This document shows positions 15,481 through 23,414 of a stretch of DNA of 64,000 bases, piece by piece. Source of the DNA: Myxococcaceae bacterium (lineage in GTDB: Bacteria > Myxococcota > Myxococcia > Myxococcales > Myxococcaceae); the NCBI GenBank assembly GCA_017881265.1, contig JADGRA010000024.1, forward strand, positions 1 to 64,000, read 5' to 3'. Every line of letters begins with the position of its first letter. Positions within the stretch are counted from its first letter, which is position 1. The position numbers and the translations under genes are program-made. The notes below the pieces were generated by a model. That model did not search any database, was not told where the DNA came from, and saw only the letters and a list, made by a program, of their open reading frames with translations.

Positions 15481-16064
15481 TGCAGCCGTTGACCACCCAG
15501 GACCTCTGGCCACTCACCGTCTATGAAGGGGTCCGAGACCAGTTTCGCCGTGAAGTCATCGCCGCCAAGCAGCACCGGCGCGTGCATGTCGGACCGGTGA
15601 TGACGCTGATTTTCGAGAACCGGCTGACGGTGAAGTTCCAGGTGCAGGAGATTCTGCGCGCCGAGCGAGTGACGAAGCCAGAGGCCGTCGCCGAGGAGCT
15701 GGAGGGCTTCAACGCCATGCTACCGGCCGCGGATGAGCTGTCAGCGACGCTGATGATTGAGCTCATCGGCGTCGAGGCCGAGGTCGCCGCAGAGCTCCGA
15801 AAGCTGACCGGGCTGTCGCAGCATCTCTTCCTGGAGCTGGGCGGAACGCGCCGGGCGGCGAGCTTTGACGAGGGTCGCGACGACGGAAGGCGCGTTTCTG
15901 CAGTGCAGTACGTTCGCTTCCCGATGGGGGGGGCCGCTCGCCTCCTCGCGGATGTGTCCGTGCCCGCCCATCTGGTGATTGACCACCCGCACTACCAACA
16001 CCGAACGGCACTTGCAGAAGGTGTGCGCCGGTCGCTGGCAGGCGACCTCGACGACAGGGTCTGA
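15480..16064 (+). CDS. DUF3501 protein
   Basis: 194 residues. ATG 15480 is preferred over the overlapping GTG 15477 because AGGAGG ends 7 bases upstream of the ATG; it shares the A of the preceding stop. The sequence (LTTQDLWPLTVYEGVRDQFR, then HVGPVMTLIFENRLTVKFQV, then AELRKLTGLSQHLFLELGG) matches DUF3501, a family of unknown function that almost always follows the rubrerythrin and HdrD-like genes. It has no signal peptide, membrane helix or Cys motif. Its strict neighbourhood suggests a structural or assembly role in the same complex or pathway. Confidence 0.88.
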   Translation: MQPLTTQDLWPLTVYEGVRDQFRREVIAAKQHRRVHVGPVMTLIFENRLTVKFQVQEILRAERVTKPEAVAEELEGFNAMLPAADELSATLMIELIGVEAEVAAELRKLTGLSQHLFLELGGTRRAASFDEGRDDGRRVSAVQYVRFPMGGAARLLADVSVPAHLVIDHPHYQHRTALAEGVRRSLAGDLDDRV

Positions 16065-16065
16065 C

Positions 16066-16572
16066 GTGAAACCTCCCCGTCGAATGGCTCCTCGCCCGCA
16101 GGCAGCCGTTGACGCGGCCTTCGTCGCCCACTGCCGGGCGCGGGGGCTGCTGGTCACCGAGCAGCGGCGGGCCATCTACGCGGTGCTGGCCGCCTCACGC
16201 GAGCACCCGAGCGCCGAGCAGATTCACCGCGCCGTCCGGGCTCGGCTTCCGCGCCTCTCGCTGGCGACGGTGTACAAGAACCTGGAGGCGCTGCGTGCCA
16301 TTGGCGCGGTCAGCGACGTGAATAGCCTCCACGAGCACGGGCGTTACGAGGCCGCCCTTCCCGGGACGGGCGTAGGCCAACCCCATCACCACCTGGTGTG
16401 CATCCGCTGCAAGCGCGTGCTGGACCTCCACGACCGACGCCTGGACGCTTTCCGCCTCGGCGCCGCCCAGGCCCATGGCTTTGAGGTCCGCGCCATCCGG
16501 GTCCAGGTGGAGGGCCTCTGCCCCAGCTGCCAGATGGCACGGCCCTCCGCCGCAGTCCGCCGCTCCGTGTAG
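16066..16572 (+). CDS. perR: Fur family regulator, PerR-type
   Basis: 168 residues from GTG 16066, one base after the DUF3501 stop; ATG 16084 is an alternative. The DNA-binding half is LLVTEQRRAIYAVLAASREH and RLSLATVYKNLEALRAIGAV. The sensor half has HHHLVCIRCKRVLDLHDRRL and C-terminal CPSCQ, the two CxxC zinc-site pairs of Fur proteins. By eye alignment with Bacillus PerR, the His of 'HPSAEQ' matches H37, 'HHH' covers H91/H93, and an Asp (RRLD) falls where PerR has Asp104 and Fur has Glu. That favours peroxide sensing. The D85 position appears to be Glu (RYE), an oddity. The operon carries a PerR-like box, so feedback control is likely. Confidence 0.85.
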   Translation: MKPPRRMAPRPQAAVDAAFVAHCRARGLLVTEQRRAIYAVLAASREHPSAEQIHRAVRARLPRLSLATVYKNLEALRAIGAVSDVNSLHEHGRYEAALPGTGVGQPHHHLVCIRCKRVLDLHDRRLDAFRLGAAQAHGFEVRAIRVQVEGLCPSCQMARPSAAVRRSV

Positions 16573-16596
16573 CTCAGGCTCCGGAAGGGCGGGCCT
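16573..16596. terminator. Weak hairpin between convergent perR and formate dehydrogenase genes
   Basis: GAAGG-GCGGG-CCTTC gives a 5-base stem in the 24 bases separating two convergent stop codons. A shared terminator is expected here, but the stem is short. Confidence 0.3.
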
Positions 16597-17448
16597 TCAC
16601 GGCTTGTGCTGGCCGCTGTGCTCGACGAACGAAAAGCCGAAGCGGCCCTTCACACAGAGGTGCCCCTGCGTGACGCTCGAGTCGCTGGGGGAGGTGACCC
16701 GCACGATGGTGTTGTCCTGGACCCGCAGCGACAGCGTGCAACCGACGCCGCAGTAGGGGCAGATGGTGTCGGTGACTGTCTGCTCCGACTCGCGCCATTC
16801 TCCAGCAGCTCGCAGCGCGTGCTCGGTCTTGAAGACGAGCGCGCCCGTGGGGCAAACCCCGACGCAGTTGCCGCAGAAGACGCAGGCCGAGTCCGGAAGG
16901 GCAACATCGTGCTCGGTGGCAATGCGTGCCTCGAAGCCACGACCTGCCAGGGCGATGGCGAAGGTATTCTGCGCATCCGTCCCGCACGCCTCGACGCATT
17001 TGTAGCAGAGCATGCAGCGGGCGAAGTCGCGGACGAAGAGCTCATTGTCCAGCTTGACGGGCTGCGCCACTGTCAGTGCCTTTGGCCCAAAGCGCTCCGG
17101 CTGGGCCCCGTAGCGTGAGACCAAGCGCGAGAACTCGGCCGAGCGCGACATGTCGACTGACGAGCCGAGCAGCTCGACCACCAGCTTGCGGCTCAAGCGG
17201 ACCCGGGGGCTGTCGGTGAGGACTGTCATGCCTGGTTCCGCGACGCGGGAGCAGGCTGGCACCAGCGTGCGTGCACCCTCCACCTCGACGACGCAGATGC
17301 GGCACGCGTTCACCGGCGTGAGGTTCTCCGCCCAGCACAACGTGGGGGTATCGACGCCGGCGGCCTGGCAGGCCCTCAGCAGCGTGGCGCCCGCTGGAAC
17401 CGTCACCGACGCCCCGTCGACACTGAGCTCCACGGCTGGCTGGGTCAC
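16597..17448 (-). CDS. Formate dehydrogenase Fe-S subunit carrying the N-terminal part of FdhA
   Basis: 283 residues from GTG 17448, whose codon overlaps the TGA of the NuoEF-like gene (GTGA). Domains: a NuoG-like [2Fe-2S] domain (about 1-75; LCWAENLTPVNACRICVVEV and LVPAC), two 4Fe-4S ferredoxin motifs (CMLCYKCVEACG; CVFCGNCVGVCP), then the 4Fe-4S molybdopterin domain (CPYCGVGCTLSL, then GHLCVKGRFG). It ends soon after, at FVEHSGQHKP. In FdsA/FdhA-type alpha subunits these domains form the first 250-280 residues of one polypeptide and continue into the catalytic part. Here that part is a separate gene upstream in the operon (19327-21252). The protein would relay electrons from the molybdenum or tungsten centre to the NuoEF-like subunit. 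Confidence 0.88.
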   Translation of the reverse strand: MTQPAVELSVDGASVTVPAGATLLRACQAAGVDTPTLCWAENLTPVNACRICVVEVEGARTLVPACSRVAEPGMTVLTDSPRVRLSRKLVVELLGSSVDMSRSAEFSRLVSRYGAQPERFGPKALTVAQPVKLDNELFVRDFARCMLCYKCVEACGTDAQNTFAIALAGRGFEARIATEHDVALPDSACVFCGNCVGVCPTGALVFKTEHALRAAGEWRESEQTVTDTICPYCGVGCTLSLRVQDNTIVRVTSPSDSSVTQGHLCVKGRFGFSFVEHSGQHKP

Positions 17449-19283
17449 GGTTTGGCCCCCGAATGCGGTCTGAACTTGGCGAGCGCCGACTGGATGGCGA
17501 GCGTCGCCGTCTGGCCCAGTCCACAGATGGAGGCGTCCCGCATTGCCTGGCCGAGCTCATCCAGCAGGGCAAGCTCGGCGTTGCGCGACTCGAAAGACCC
17601 GCCGGTCGCGAGCCGGGCGAGCAGCTCCTCCTGCCGAACGGTGCCCACGCGACAGGGGACGCACTGGCCGCAGGACTCGTCCCGGAAGAACGCGGCCAGG
17701 CGGCGCAACAGCGGGCTCAGGGCCACCGTGTCATCAATCACGAAGACGACGCCCGAGCCCAGCGAGGCGCCCCGCTTCCGCGTGTCCTCGAAGGAGAGGG
17801 GGACGGTCAGCTCATCGGGCGTGAGGAAGGTTCCAGCCGCCCCGCCGAGCAGGACGGTTTGGAGGCGTCGCCCCGGGGCGACGCCCCCGGCCAGTTGGAT
17901 GAGTGCGTCCAGGCGCGTCCCGAAAGGCACCTCGTACACGCCCGGTCGCCCTACCCGGCCAGAGACGCAGAAGAGCTTGGTGCCCGGTGAGGCAGCCGTG
18001 CCCACCGAGGCGTAGTGCGCTGCCCCGTCGCGGATGACGTCCAGGACGGCCACCAGCGTCTCGACGTTGTTGACGGCGGTGGGTTTGCGAAAGAGGCCGG
18101 ACTGCACCGGGAAGGGGGGCTTGTTGCGGGGCTCGCCGCGAAACCCCTCGATGGAATTGAAGAGGGCTGTCTCCTCGCCGCAGATGTAGGCGCCCGCCCC
18201 GCTGCGAAGCTCGATGTCGAAGGCGAAGCCACTGCGGAGCACGTCGGGCCCGAGGAGGCCCTCGCCGCGGAGGAGACGGATGGCGTGCGCCAGCCGGCCC
18301 GTCGCCAGCGGGTACTCGCCGCGGATATAGAGGTAGCCCCGCTCAGCGCCCGTCGCGAAGCCGGCGATGGTCATCGCCTCCAGGACGGCGAACGGGTCGC
18401 TCTCCATCAGCACGCGGTCCTTAAAGGTACCCGGTTCGGACTCGTCGGCGTTGCAAACGACGTAGTGGGGCTGCTCGGGCGCCCGCGCTACGGCCTCCCA
18501 CTTCCGGCCCGTGGGAAAGGCGGCGCCGCCCCGACCGACCAGCTTGGCGTCGGTGATTTCGCGAAGCACGGCCGCCGGGCCAAGCTCCAGGGCGCAGCGA
18601 AGCGCACGCTGGCCACCGTGCGCTTGGTAATCCGTGAGGCTGGAAGGGTCGACGGCCCCGGCGCGGGCCAGCAGGCGTCGGGGGCCCTCGCCACCCAGCA
18701 AGGTCTCCGGTGTGTCGGGGCGGGCACCGAGAAGCGCCGCTTCGATGCGGGCCACGCTCGCCCGCCCAAAAGCGCAAGCCCGGGGCTCCGGACCCGCCAC
18801 GGACACCAGCGCTGCCGGGGCATGCTCGCAGAGGCCGAGGCACGGGCTGCGCATCCAGCGGGCCGCGGTGCGCGTGGCTGACGTGGGCGCGTCGGCCCGG
18901 TGAGGCAGGTGTTCCGCTGGCCCGAGGCGCGCGGTGAGTTCGGCGCACAGCTGTTCGGCGCCTGCCACCTGGCAGGCGATGTCGTCACAGACGTGCGCGA
19001 ACGCAGCCGGTCGCTCCCTCAGCGACAGCAGGCCGTAGAAGCTGGCCACGCCGTACCCTTCGGCCGGTGGGACGCCCAACCGTCCGCACAGGTAGCCCAG
19101 CCCGCCGGGACTCACCCAGCCGAGGCGGGCCTGCAGCGCGTGGAGGCCGGGCAAGAGCAGAGTCCTGTGCGTCTTCGCCGCACGGAGCCCGGTCGGGAGG
19201 TCTTCCCCGGCGGGCCCAAGCACGCCGTCGACTGCCTCGCGCTCGGCGTCGGTGGGCATCGCGGCGATGGCGCGCAAGTCCAT
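17445..19283 (-). CDS. Fused NuoE-NuoF-like NAD-reducing subunit of formate dehydrogenase
   Basis: 612 residues. Residues about 1-190 are NuoE-like (thioredoxin-like [2Fe-2S]: FYGLLSLRERPAAF, CDDIACQ and SPCLGLCEHAPA, four Cys ligands). Residues about 195-612 are NuoF-like: KLVGRGGAAFPTGRKWE (NAD site), NADESEPGTFKDR (FMN), GAGAYICGEETALFNSIEG, and the 4Fe-4S ligands CGQCVPCRVGT plus ICGLGQTA. It passes electrons from formate to NAD+ or the reverse. In FdsABG these are two genes (fdsG, fdsB); here they are fused in the order E-F. It lies between the two halves of the alpha subunit, 43 bases after the catalytic gene and overlapping the Fe-S gene by GTGA. Confidence 0.93.
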   Translation of the reverse strand: MDLRAIAAMPTDAEREAVDGVLGPAGEDLPTGLRAAKTHRTLLLPGLHALQARLGWVSPGGLGYLCGRLGVPPAEGYGVASFYGLLSLRERPAAFAHVCDDIACQVAGAEQLCAELTARLGPAEHLPHRADAPTSATRTAARWMRSPCLGLCEHAPAALVSVAGPEPRACAFGRASVARIEAALLGARPDTPETLLGGEGPRRLLARAGAVDPSSLTDYQAHGGQRALRCALELGPAAVLREITDAKLVGRGGAAFPTGRKWEAVARAPEQPHYVVCNADESEPGTFKDRVLMESDPFAVLEAMTIAGFATGAERGYLYIRGEYPLATGRLAHAIRLLRGEGLLGPDVLRSGFAFDIELRSGAGAYICGEETALFNSIEGFRGEPRNKPPFPVQSGLFRKPTAVNNVETLVAVLDVIRDGAAHYASVGTAASPGTKLFCVSGRVGRPGVYEVPFGTRLDALIQLAGGVAPGRRLQTVLLGGAAGTFLTPDELTVPLSFEDTRKRGASLGSGVVFVIDDTVALSPLLRRLAAFFRDESCGQCVPCRVGTVRQEELLARLATGGSFESRNAELALLDELGQAMRDASICGLGQTATLAIQSALAKFRPHSGAKP

Positions 19284-19326
19284 CGCCTTCGCAGACTACC
19301 AGAAGCCTAGGGGACGCCAGTCTTCC

Positions 19327-21252
19327 TTACGGCAGCGCGACGCCGCGCCCAGCCGAATCCGGGGGTTGGAGAAGCTTCTCGATGCGGACGGCGGCCGCCT
19401 TGAAAGCAGCCGTCCCGGACTTCGGGTCGGTGACGTTGATGGTGAGGATGTTGGTGTCCACCTGGTCCGGGAAGTGAAGGCTCATGAAGGCCAGACCCGG
19501 GCGCAAGCGCGCATCCAGCCTGACCGGCGCTTCCACTGCGCCGCGCCGTGACACCACCCGGACTTGCTCGCCCTCCCCGACACCGAGGCGCGCTGCGTCG
19601 TGGGGGCTCAAGTCCAGGGTCGTCTTGCGCGGGTGCGGCCAGACGTAGGCGCTGCTCTGAACGCCGGTATTGAAGGACTCGAGGTGACGGCCGGTGGTGA
19701 GCCGCAGGGGGAAGGACGCATCCAGCGTGTCGAACGGTTCCACCTGCTCGGTCGGGATGAAGGGAGCCCGCGGCCCGAGAAGGGGCTCGCTCCACAGGCG
19801 CGCGTGCAAGAACGGCGAGCCGGGATGCTGCTCATCCGGGCACGGCCACTGGATGCCGTGGAGCTCCTCGAGGCGGGCGTAGCTCATGCCGGCGTGCATC
19901 GGGCTGAGCGAGCGCAGCTCATCCCAGGCTGCCTGAGGGCTGGGCGTGGCGAGGTCATAGCCGAGCCGGAGGGAGAGCTCGCCGAGGATGGCGATGTCGT
20001 CGCGTGCCTGACCGGGTGGCGACAGCGCCGGACGACAACGCTGCACCCGCCGTTCGCTGTTGGTGACCGTGCCCTCCGCCTCGCACCAGCTGGCCGATGC
20101 TGGCAGCACCACGTCCGCCAGCTCGGCCGTCCGCGTCAGCACAATGTCCTGGACCACCAGGTGCTCCAGCCCGCGGAGGAGCTCCAGGGTGTGCTGAGAG
20201 TCAGCCTCGGACTGCGCCGGGTTTTCGCCGATGACGTACAGCGCAGTGAGAGCCTTGCGCTCCATGGCCTCAAACATCTCGGTCAGGGTCCAACCATTGC
20301 GTGCCGGGAGGGGACGGCCCCAGCGAGCTTCGAAGCGGGCGCGGACCGCCGGGTCCTCGACATCCTGGAAGCCGGGGAACTTGTTGGGGAGCGCGCCCAT
20401 GTCGCCGCCCCCCTGGACGTTGTTCTGCCCGCGCAGGGGGTTTAGCCCAGAGCCCCAGCGCCCGACATGGCCGGTGAGGAGCGCGAGGTTGATGAGGGCC
20501 AGGACGTTGTCCACGGCGTTGTGGTGCTCGGTGATGCCCAGCGTCCAGCAAATCATCGCGCGGTCGGCGCGGGCGTAGTCCTCCGCTAGACGGCGGATCA
20601 GCCCGGGTTCAACCCCGGTTTCCCGCGAGGCCCGGTCGACGTCGTACCGCGCGACCGTCCGTGCGTAGGCATCGAAGCCCTCGGTGGCGCGGTGGATGAA
20701 CGCCCGGTGCTCGAGGCCAGCATCGAGGATGCAGTGGGCGACGCTGTTGGCCAGGGCGATGTCGGTTCCCACTTGCACGGGAAGCCAGCCGTCCGCCCAG
20801 GCGGCTGTCGACGTTCGCCGCGGGTCGACGACGTAGAGCTTCGCGCCGCGATGGACGGCTTTGAGGACGTGGTGAAAGAAGATGGGGTGTGTCTCGCGGG
20901 CGTTGCTTCCCCAGAGCACCAGGACGTCCGCTTCCTCGACTTCGCGGTAGGACGAGGTGCCCCCGCCGGCGCCGAAGACCGTCGCCAGACCGGCGACGCT
21001 CGGCGCGTGTCAGGTTCTGTTGCAGCTGTCGATGTTGTTGCTTCCGACCGCGGCGCGAATGAATTTCTGCGCCGCGAAGTTCACCTCGTTGGTGGCCTTC
21101 GAGCAGCTGAAGATGCCAAACGACGTCGGTCCGTGACGCTCGACTGAACTGCGGATGCCTGCCGCCGCACGCCCCAGCGCGATCTCCCACGTCGTCGCTC
21201 GCAGCGTGCCGTTTTCACGGACCAAGGGCTGGGTCAGCCGGGGCAGGAACAT
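19327..21252 (-). CDS. fdhA: Formate dehydrogenase catalytic subunit, selenocysteine-containing, lacking the Fe-S N-terminus
   Basis: 641 residues if the in-frame UGA at 21012-21010 is read as selenocysteine (U81). The context is NNIDSCNRT-U-HAPSVAGL, matching E. coli FdhF (NNVDCCARV-U-HGPSVAGL). A SECIS hairpin follows. Read as a stop, the gene would break into 21252-21010 and a headless 530-residue frame. Catalytic motifs downstream include VLVLWGSNARETHP, TGHVGRWGSGLNPLRGQNNV, GGGDMGALPNKFPGF and a C-terminal molybdopterin domain (RLTTGRHLESFNTGVQS). The usual N-terminal 4Fe-4S domain is absent; the protein starts directly at FLPRLTQPLVRENG, and the missing piece is encoded by 16597-17448. 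Start chosen at ATG 21252 (an upstream ATG at 21297 is also in frame). The reaction is formate oxidation to CO2 or its reverse. Confidence 0.9.
20980..21012 (-). promoter_or_regulatory. SECIS element with its UGA selenocysteine codon
   Basis: On the coding strand the UGA (21012-21010) is followed 11 bases later by the hairpin CGTCGCCGGTCTGGCGACG (20998-20980): a perfect 7-base stem with a GGUCU loop. The loop begins 18 bases after the UGA, as in the E. coli fdhF SECIS, and has the same GGUCU sequence. This is the signal recognised by SelB. The element lies inside the coding sequence, so its sequence is also constrained by the protein. Confidence 0.85.
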
Positions 21253-21382
21253 GGCCCACAAGTCTACCGCCCGGTCGGCTGGCTTCAAGGCGAGCACACA
21301 CTCTGCGTGCCCCTTCCGGGGGCGGAAGACGCTACAGTCTGCCGCCCTTCAGCTTCCCCTTTCACCTCTCAAGAGGACTTGC

Positions 21383-22237
21383 ATGCGCCTTTCGCCTCGC
21401 GTTGCCTTTGCCGTCGCTGTCGGTGCCACTTTGCTGACGGGCCCGGCTCAGGCCCAGGAGCCCGCCAAGCTGGAATTGCCCCGCCCCAGCCCGTACGCCA
21501 CCTTCAAGCAGACGGTCGGCCTCACCGACGTCACCGTCGCGTACGCGAGCCCAGCCGTCCACGGCCGCAAAATCTGGGGCACCGTCGTGCCGTATGACGA
21601 GTTGTGGAGAGCCGGCGCCAACGAGTGCACCAAGCTCACGCTGAGTACCCAAGCGACCATTGAAGGCAAGTCGGTGCCGGCCGGGGCGTACTGCCTCTTC
21701 CTGCTGCCCACCAAGGCCGGATGGACCTTCATCCTCAACAAGGACACCAGCTTGTGGGGCACGGACAAGTACAAGGCCTCCGACGACGTGCTGCGTGTCC
21801 CGGCGACGGCCAGCACCATCCCCCTGCGCGAGAGGCTTGCCTTCAGCGTGCTCGACTTCAGCGACACGGGCGGCACCCTGGCCATGGAGTGGGACACCGT
21901 CCGCGTCGGCGTGAAATTCGAGCTCCCCACCCGGGCCAACGTGCTGGCGGAAATCCGTAAGCTGAAGACAGACGACTGGGCCCCGTACAACCGTGCCGCG
22001 CGGTACCTTTTGGAGGCCAAGGCGGAGCCGGCCTACGCCATGGAACTGGTCGACAAGTCCATCAAGTTAAAGGAGGACTGGTTCAACGACTGGACCAAAG
22101 CGCAGCTGCTGGCGGCGTCTGGCAACACCAAGCAAGCCCTGGCCATTGCACAGCGGGCGCAGGAGCTAGGCAAGCAGTCGAGCAACTTCTTCTACGCGGA
22201 CGAGGTGGCCAAGGCCATCTCCGACTGGAAGAAGTAG
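21383..22237 (+). CDS. DUF2911 protein, secreted
   Basis: 284 residues from ATG 21383 behind AAGAGGAC. Residues 1-24 form a signal peptide (VAFAVAVGATLLTGPAQAQ). The body is the DUF2911 beta-sandwich: TVAYASPAVHGRKIWGTVVP, WRAGANECTKLTLSTQATIE, GKSVPAGAYCLFLLP, WTFILNKDTSLWGTD, LRERLAFSVLDFSDTGGTLA and EWDTVRVGVKFEL. The C-terminal 70 residues are a TPR-like helical tail (AYAMELVDKSIKLKEDWFND; KQALAIAQRAQELG). The family is common in Bacteroidota and Myxococcota and has no assigned activity. It is likely periplasmic. It diverges from the formate dehydrogenase operon with a 130-base shared promoter region, and it converges with bshA 4 bases downstream. Confidence 0.87.
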   Translation: MRLSPRVAFAVAVGATLLTGPAQAQEPAKLELPRPSPYATFKQTVGLTDVTVAYASPAVHGRKIWGTVVPYDELWRAGANECTKLTLSTQATIEGKSVPAGAYCLFLLPTKAGWTFILNKDTSLWGTDKYKASDDVLRVPATASTIPLRERLAFSVLDFSDTGGTLAMEWDTVRVGVKFELPTRANVLAEIRKLKTDDWAPYNRAARYLLEAKAEPAYAMELVDKSIKLKEDWFNDWTKAQLLAASGNTKQALAIAQRAQELGKQSSNFFYADEVAKAISDWKK

Positions 22238-22241
22238 GCCC

Positions 22242-23414
22242 TCAGGCCGGAGCGGCCAGAAGCCGGCGGTACAGCGCTTCGATGCGCTCCACCACCGGTT
22301 CCGGCCGGAAGCGCGCCAGCGCATCGGCCCGCGCCGCCCGCCCCATGGCGGCGCGCCGGGCCTCCTCGGAGAGGAGCTCCACGACGGCGGCGGCAAGCGC
22401 CGGTGCGTCGCGCACCGGTACCAGCAGGCCCGTTTCCCCGTGTCGGACGACTTCCGGAAGTCCGCCCACGCGCGTGGCCACCACCGGGACGCCCGAGGCG
22501 AGGGCCTCGAGCGCAGCTAGCCCGAAGCTTTCCTGCTCGCTTGGCAGCACAAACACGTCCGCCTGGGCGAGCAGCGGCCCCATCTGCACCTGTTCGCCGA
22601 GGAAGGCCACCTGGCGGGTGAGGCCGAGGGAGGCGGTTAGCTTCTCGACGGCCGGCCGCTCCGGGCCATCCCCCACTAGGACCAGCGCCGCCGGCCGGCT
22701 GCGCAGCACCTGGGCGAACGCAAGCACGGCATCGCCCACCCGTTTCACCGCCCGGAAGTTGGAGGCGTGCAGCAGAAGGCCGGCCCTTCCTGGCCCTTCC
22801 CAGGGGAGGTTCGGAAACAGTCCGCGCAGCGCCGGCGTGTCCTCGCCCGGGTGAAACTCCACCGGGTCCACGAAGTTGGGAAGCACCTCGACGGCCGTCG
22901 CCTCGGGCAGCGACAGGTTCTCGAAGGCGGCGTGGCGCAGCCACACCGAGGGCGTCGTCACCGCGTCGCTCCGCAGGACGGCGTGGCGGGTGACGGCGGT
23001 GAGTGCCCGGTCGCCGACGATGCCGGTGACGTCGGTTCCATGAAGCGTCGTCACCAGCCGCGGGGGTCGCCCGCCCTGGCGTGCCACCATGTCCTGGGCA
23101 AGCAGCGCGCTGGCCGCGTGGGGGAGCGCGTAGTGGACGTGGAAAAGGTCGAGGCGCTCCCGCAGGGCGACGGCCGCCATTTCTCCGGCGAGCGCCAGGG
23201 CGTACACCCCGTTCTCGAGCGGCGGGCGGGTGACTGGCGCGATGCGGTGCAGCACGCACGCCCCCTTCGTGCTCGACAAACGCACCGGCAGCCCGGAGGA
23301 AAAGACGTGCACCGCGTGCCCCTGTCCGGCCAGCTTCAGGGCGAGTTGGGAGGCGGCGACGCCACTGCCGCCCACCGTCGGAAAGCAGGCGATGCCCACC
23401 GCCAGAGGCTTCAC
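22242..23414 (-). CDS. bshA: N-acetyl-alpha-D-glucosaminyl L-malate synthase (bacillithiol biosynthesis)
   Basis: 390 residues from GTG 23414, which overlaps the bshC stop (GTGA). It is a GT4 glycosyltransferase that joins UDP-GlcNAc to L-malate. BshA hallmarks: GIACFPTVGGSGVAASQLAL (N-terminal donor-fold loop), DLFHVHYALPHAASALLAQD, TTLHGTDVTGIVGD, SNFRAVKRVGD, and the C-terminal donor motif EQESFGLAALEALASGVPVV with VGGLPEVV. Length is normal for the family. The pairing with bshC supports a bacillithiol role rather than another GT4. BshB is not in this window as a small deacetylase; a large PIG-L protein lies divergent (25060-27531). Confidence 0.92.
   Translation of the reverse strand: MKPLAVGIACFPTVGGSGVAASQLALKLAGQGHAVHVFSSGLPVRLSSTKGACVLHRIAPVTRPPLENGVYALALAGEMAAVALRERLDLFHVHYALPHAASALLAQDMVARQGGRPPRLVTTLHGTDVTGIVGDRALTAVTRHAVLRSDAVTTPSVWLRHAAFENLSLPEATAVEVLPNFVDPVEFHPGEDTPALRGLFPNLPWEGPGRAGLLLHASNFRAVKRVGDAVLAFAQVLRSRPAALVLVGDGPERPAVEKLTASLGLTRQVAFLGEQVQMGPLLAQADVFVLPSEQESFGLAALEALASGVPVVATRVGGLPEVVRHGETGLLVPVRDAPALAAAVVELLSEEARRAAMGRAARADALARFRPEPVVERIEALYRRLLAAPA

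Noticed and set aside
21010-21297. A 95-residue separate gene upstream of a shorter fdhA
   Set aside because: The stop is a UGA in the exact Sec position of formate dehydrogenases with a SECIS behind it, so it is the N-terminus of the same protein.
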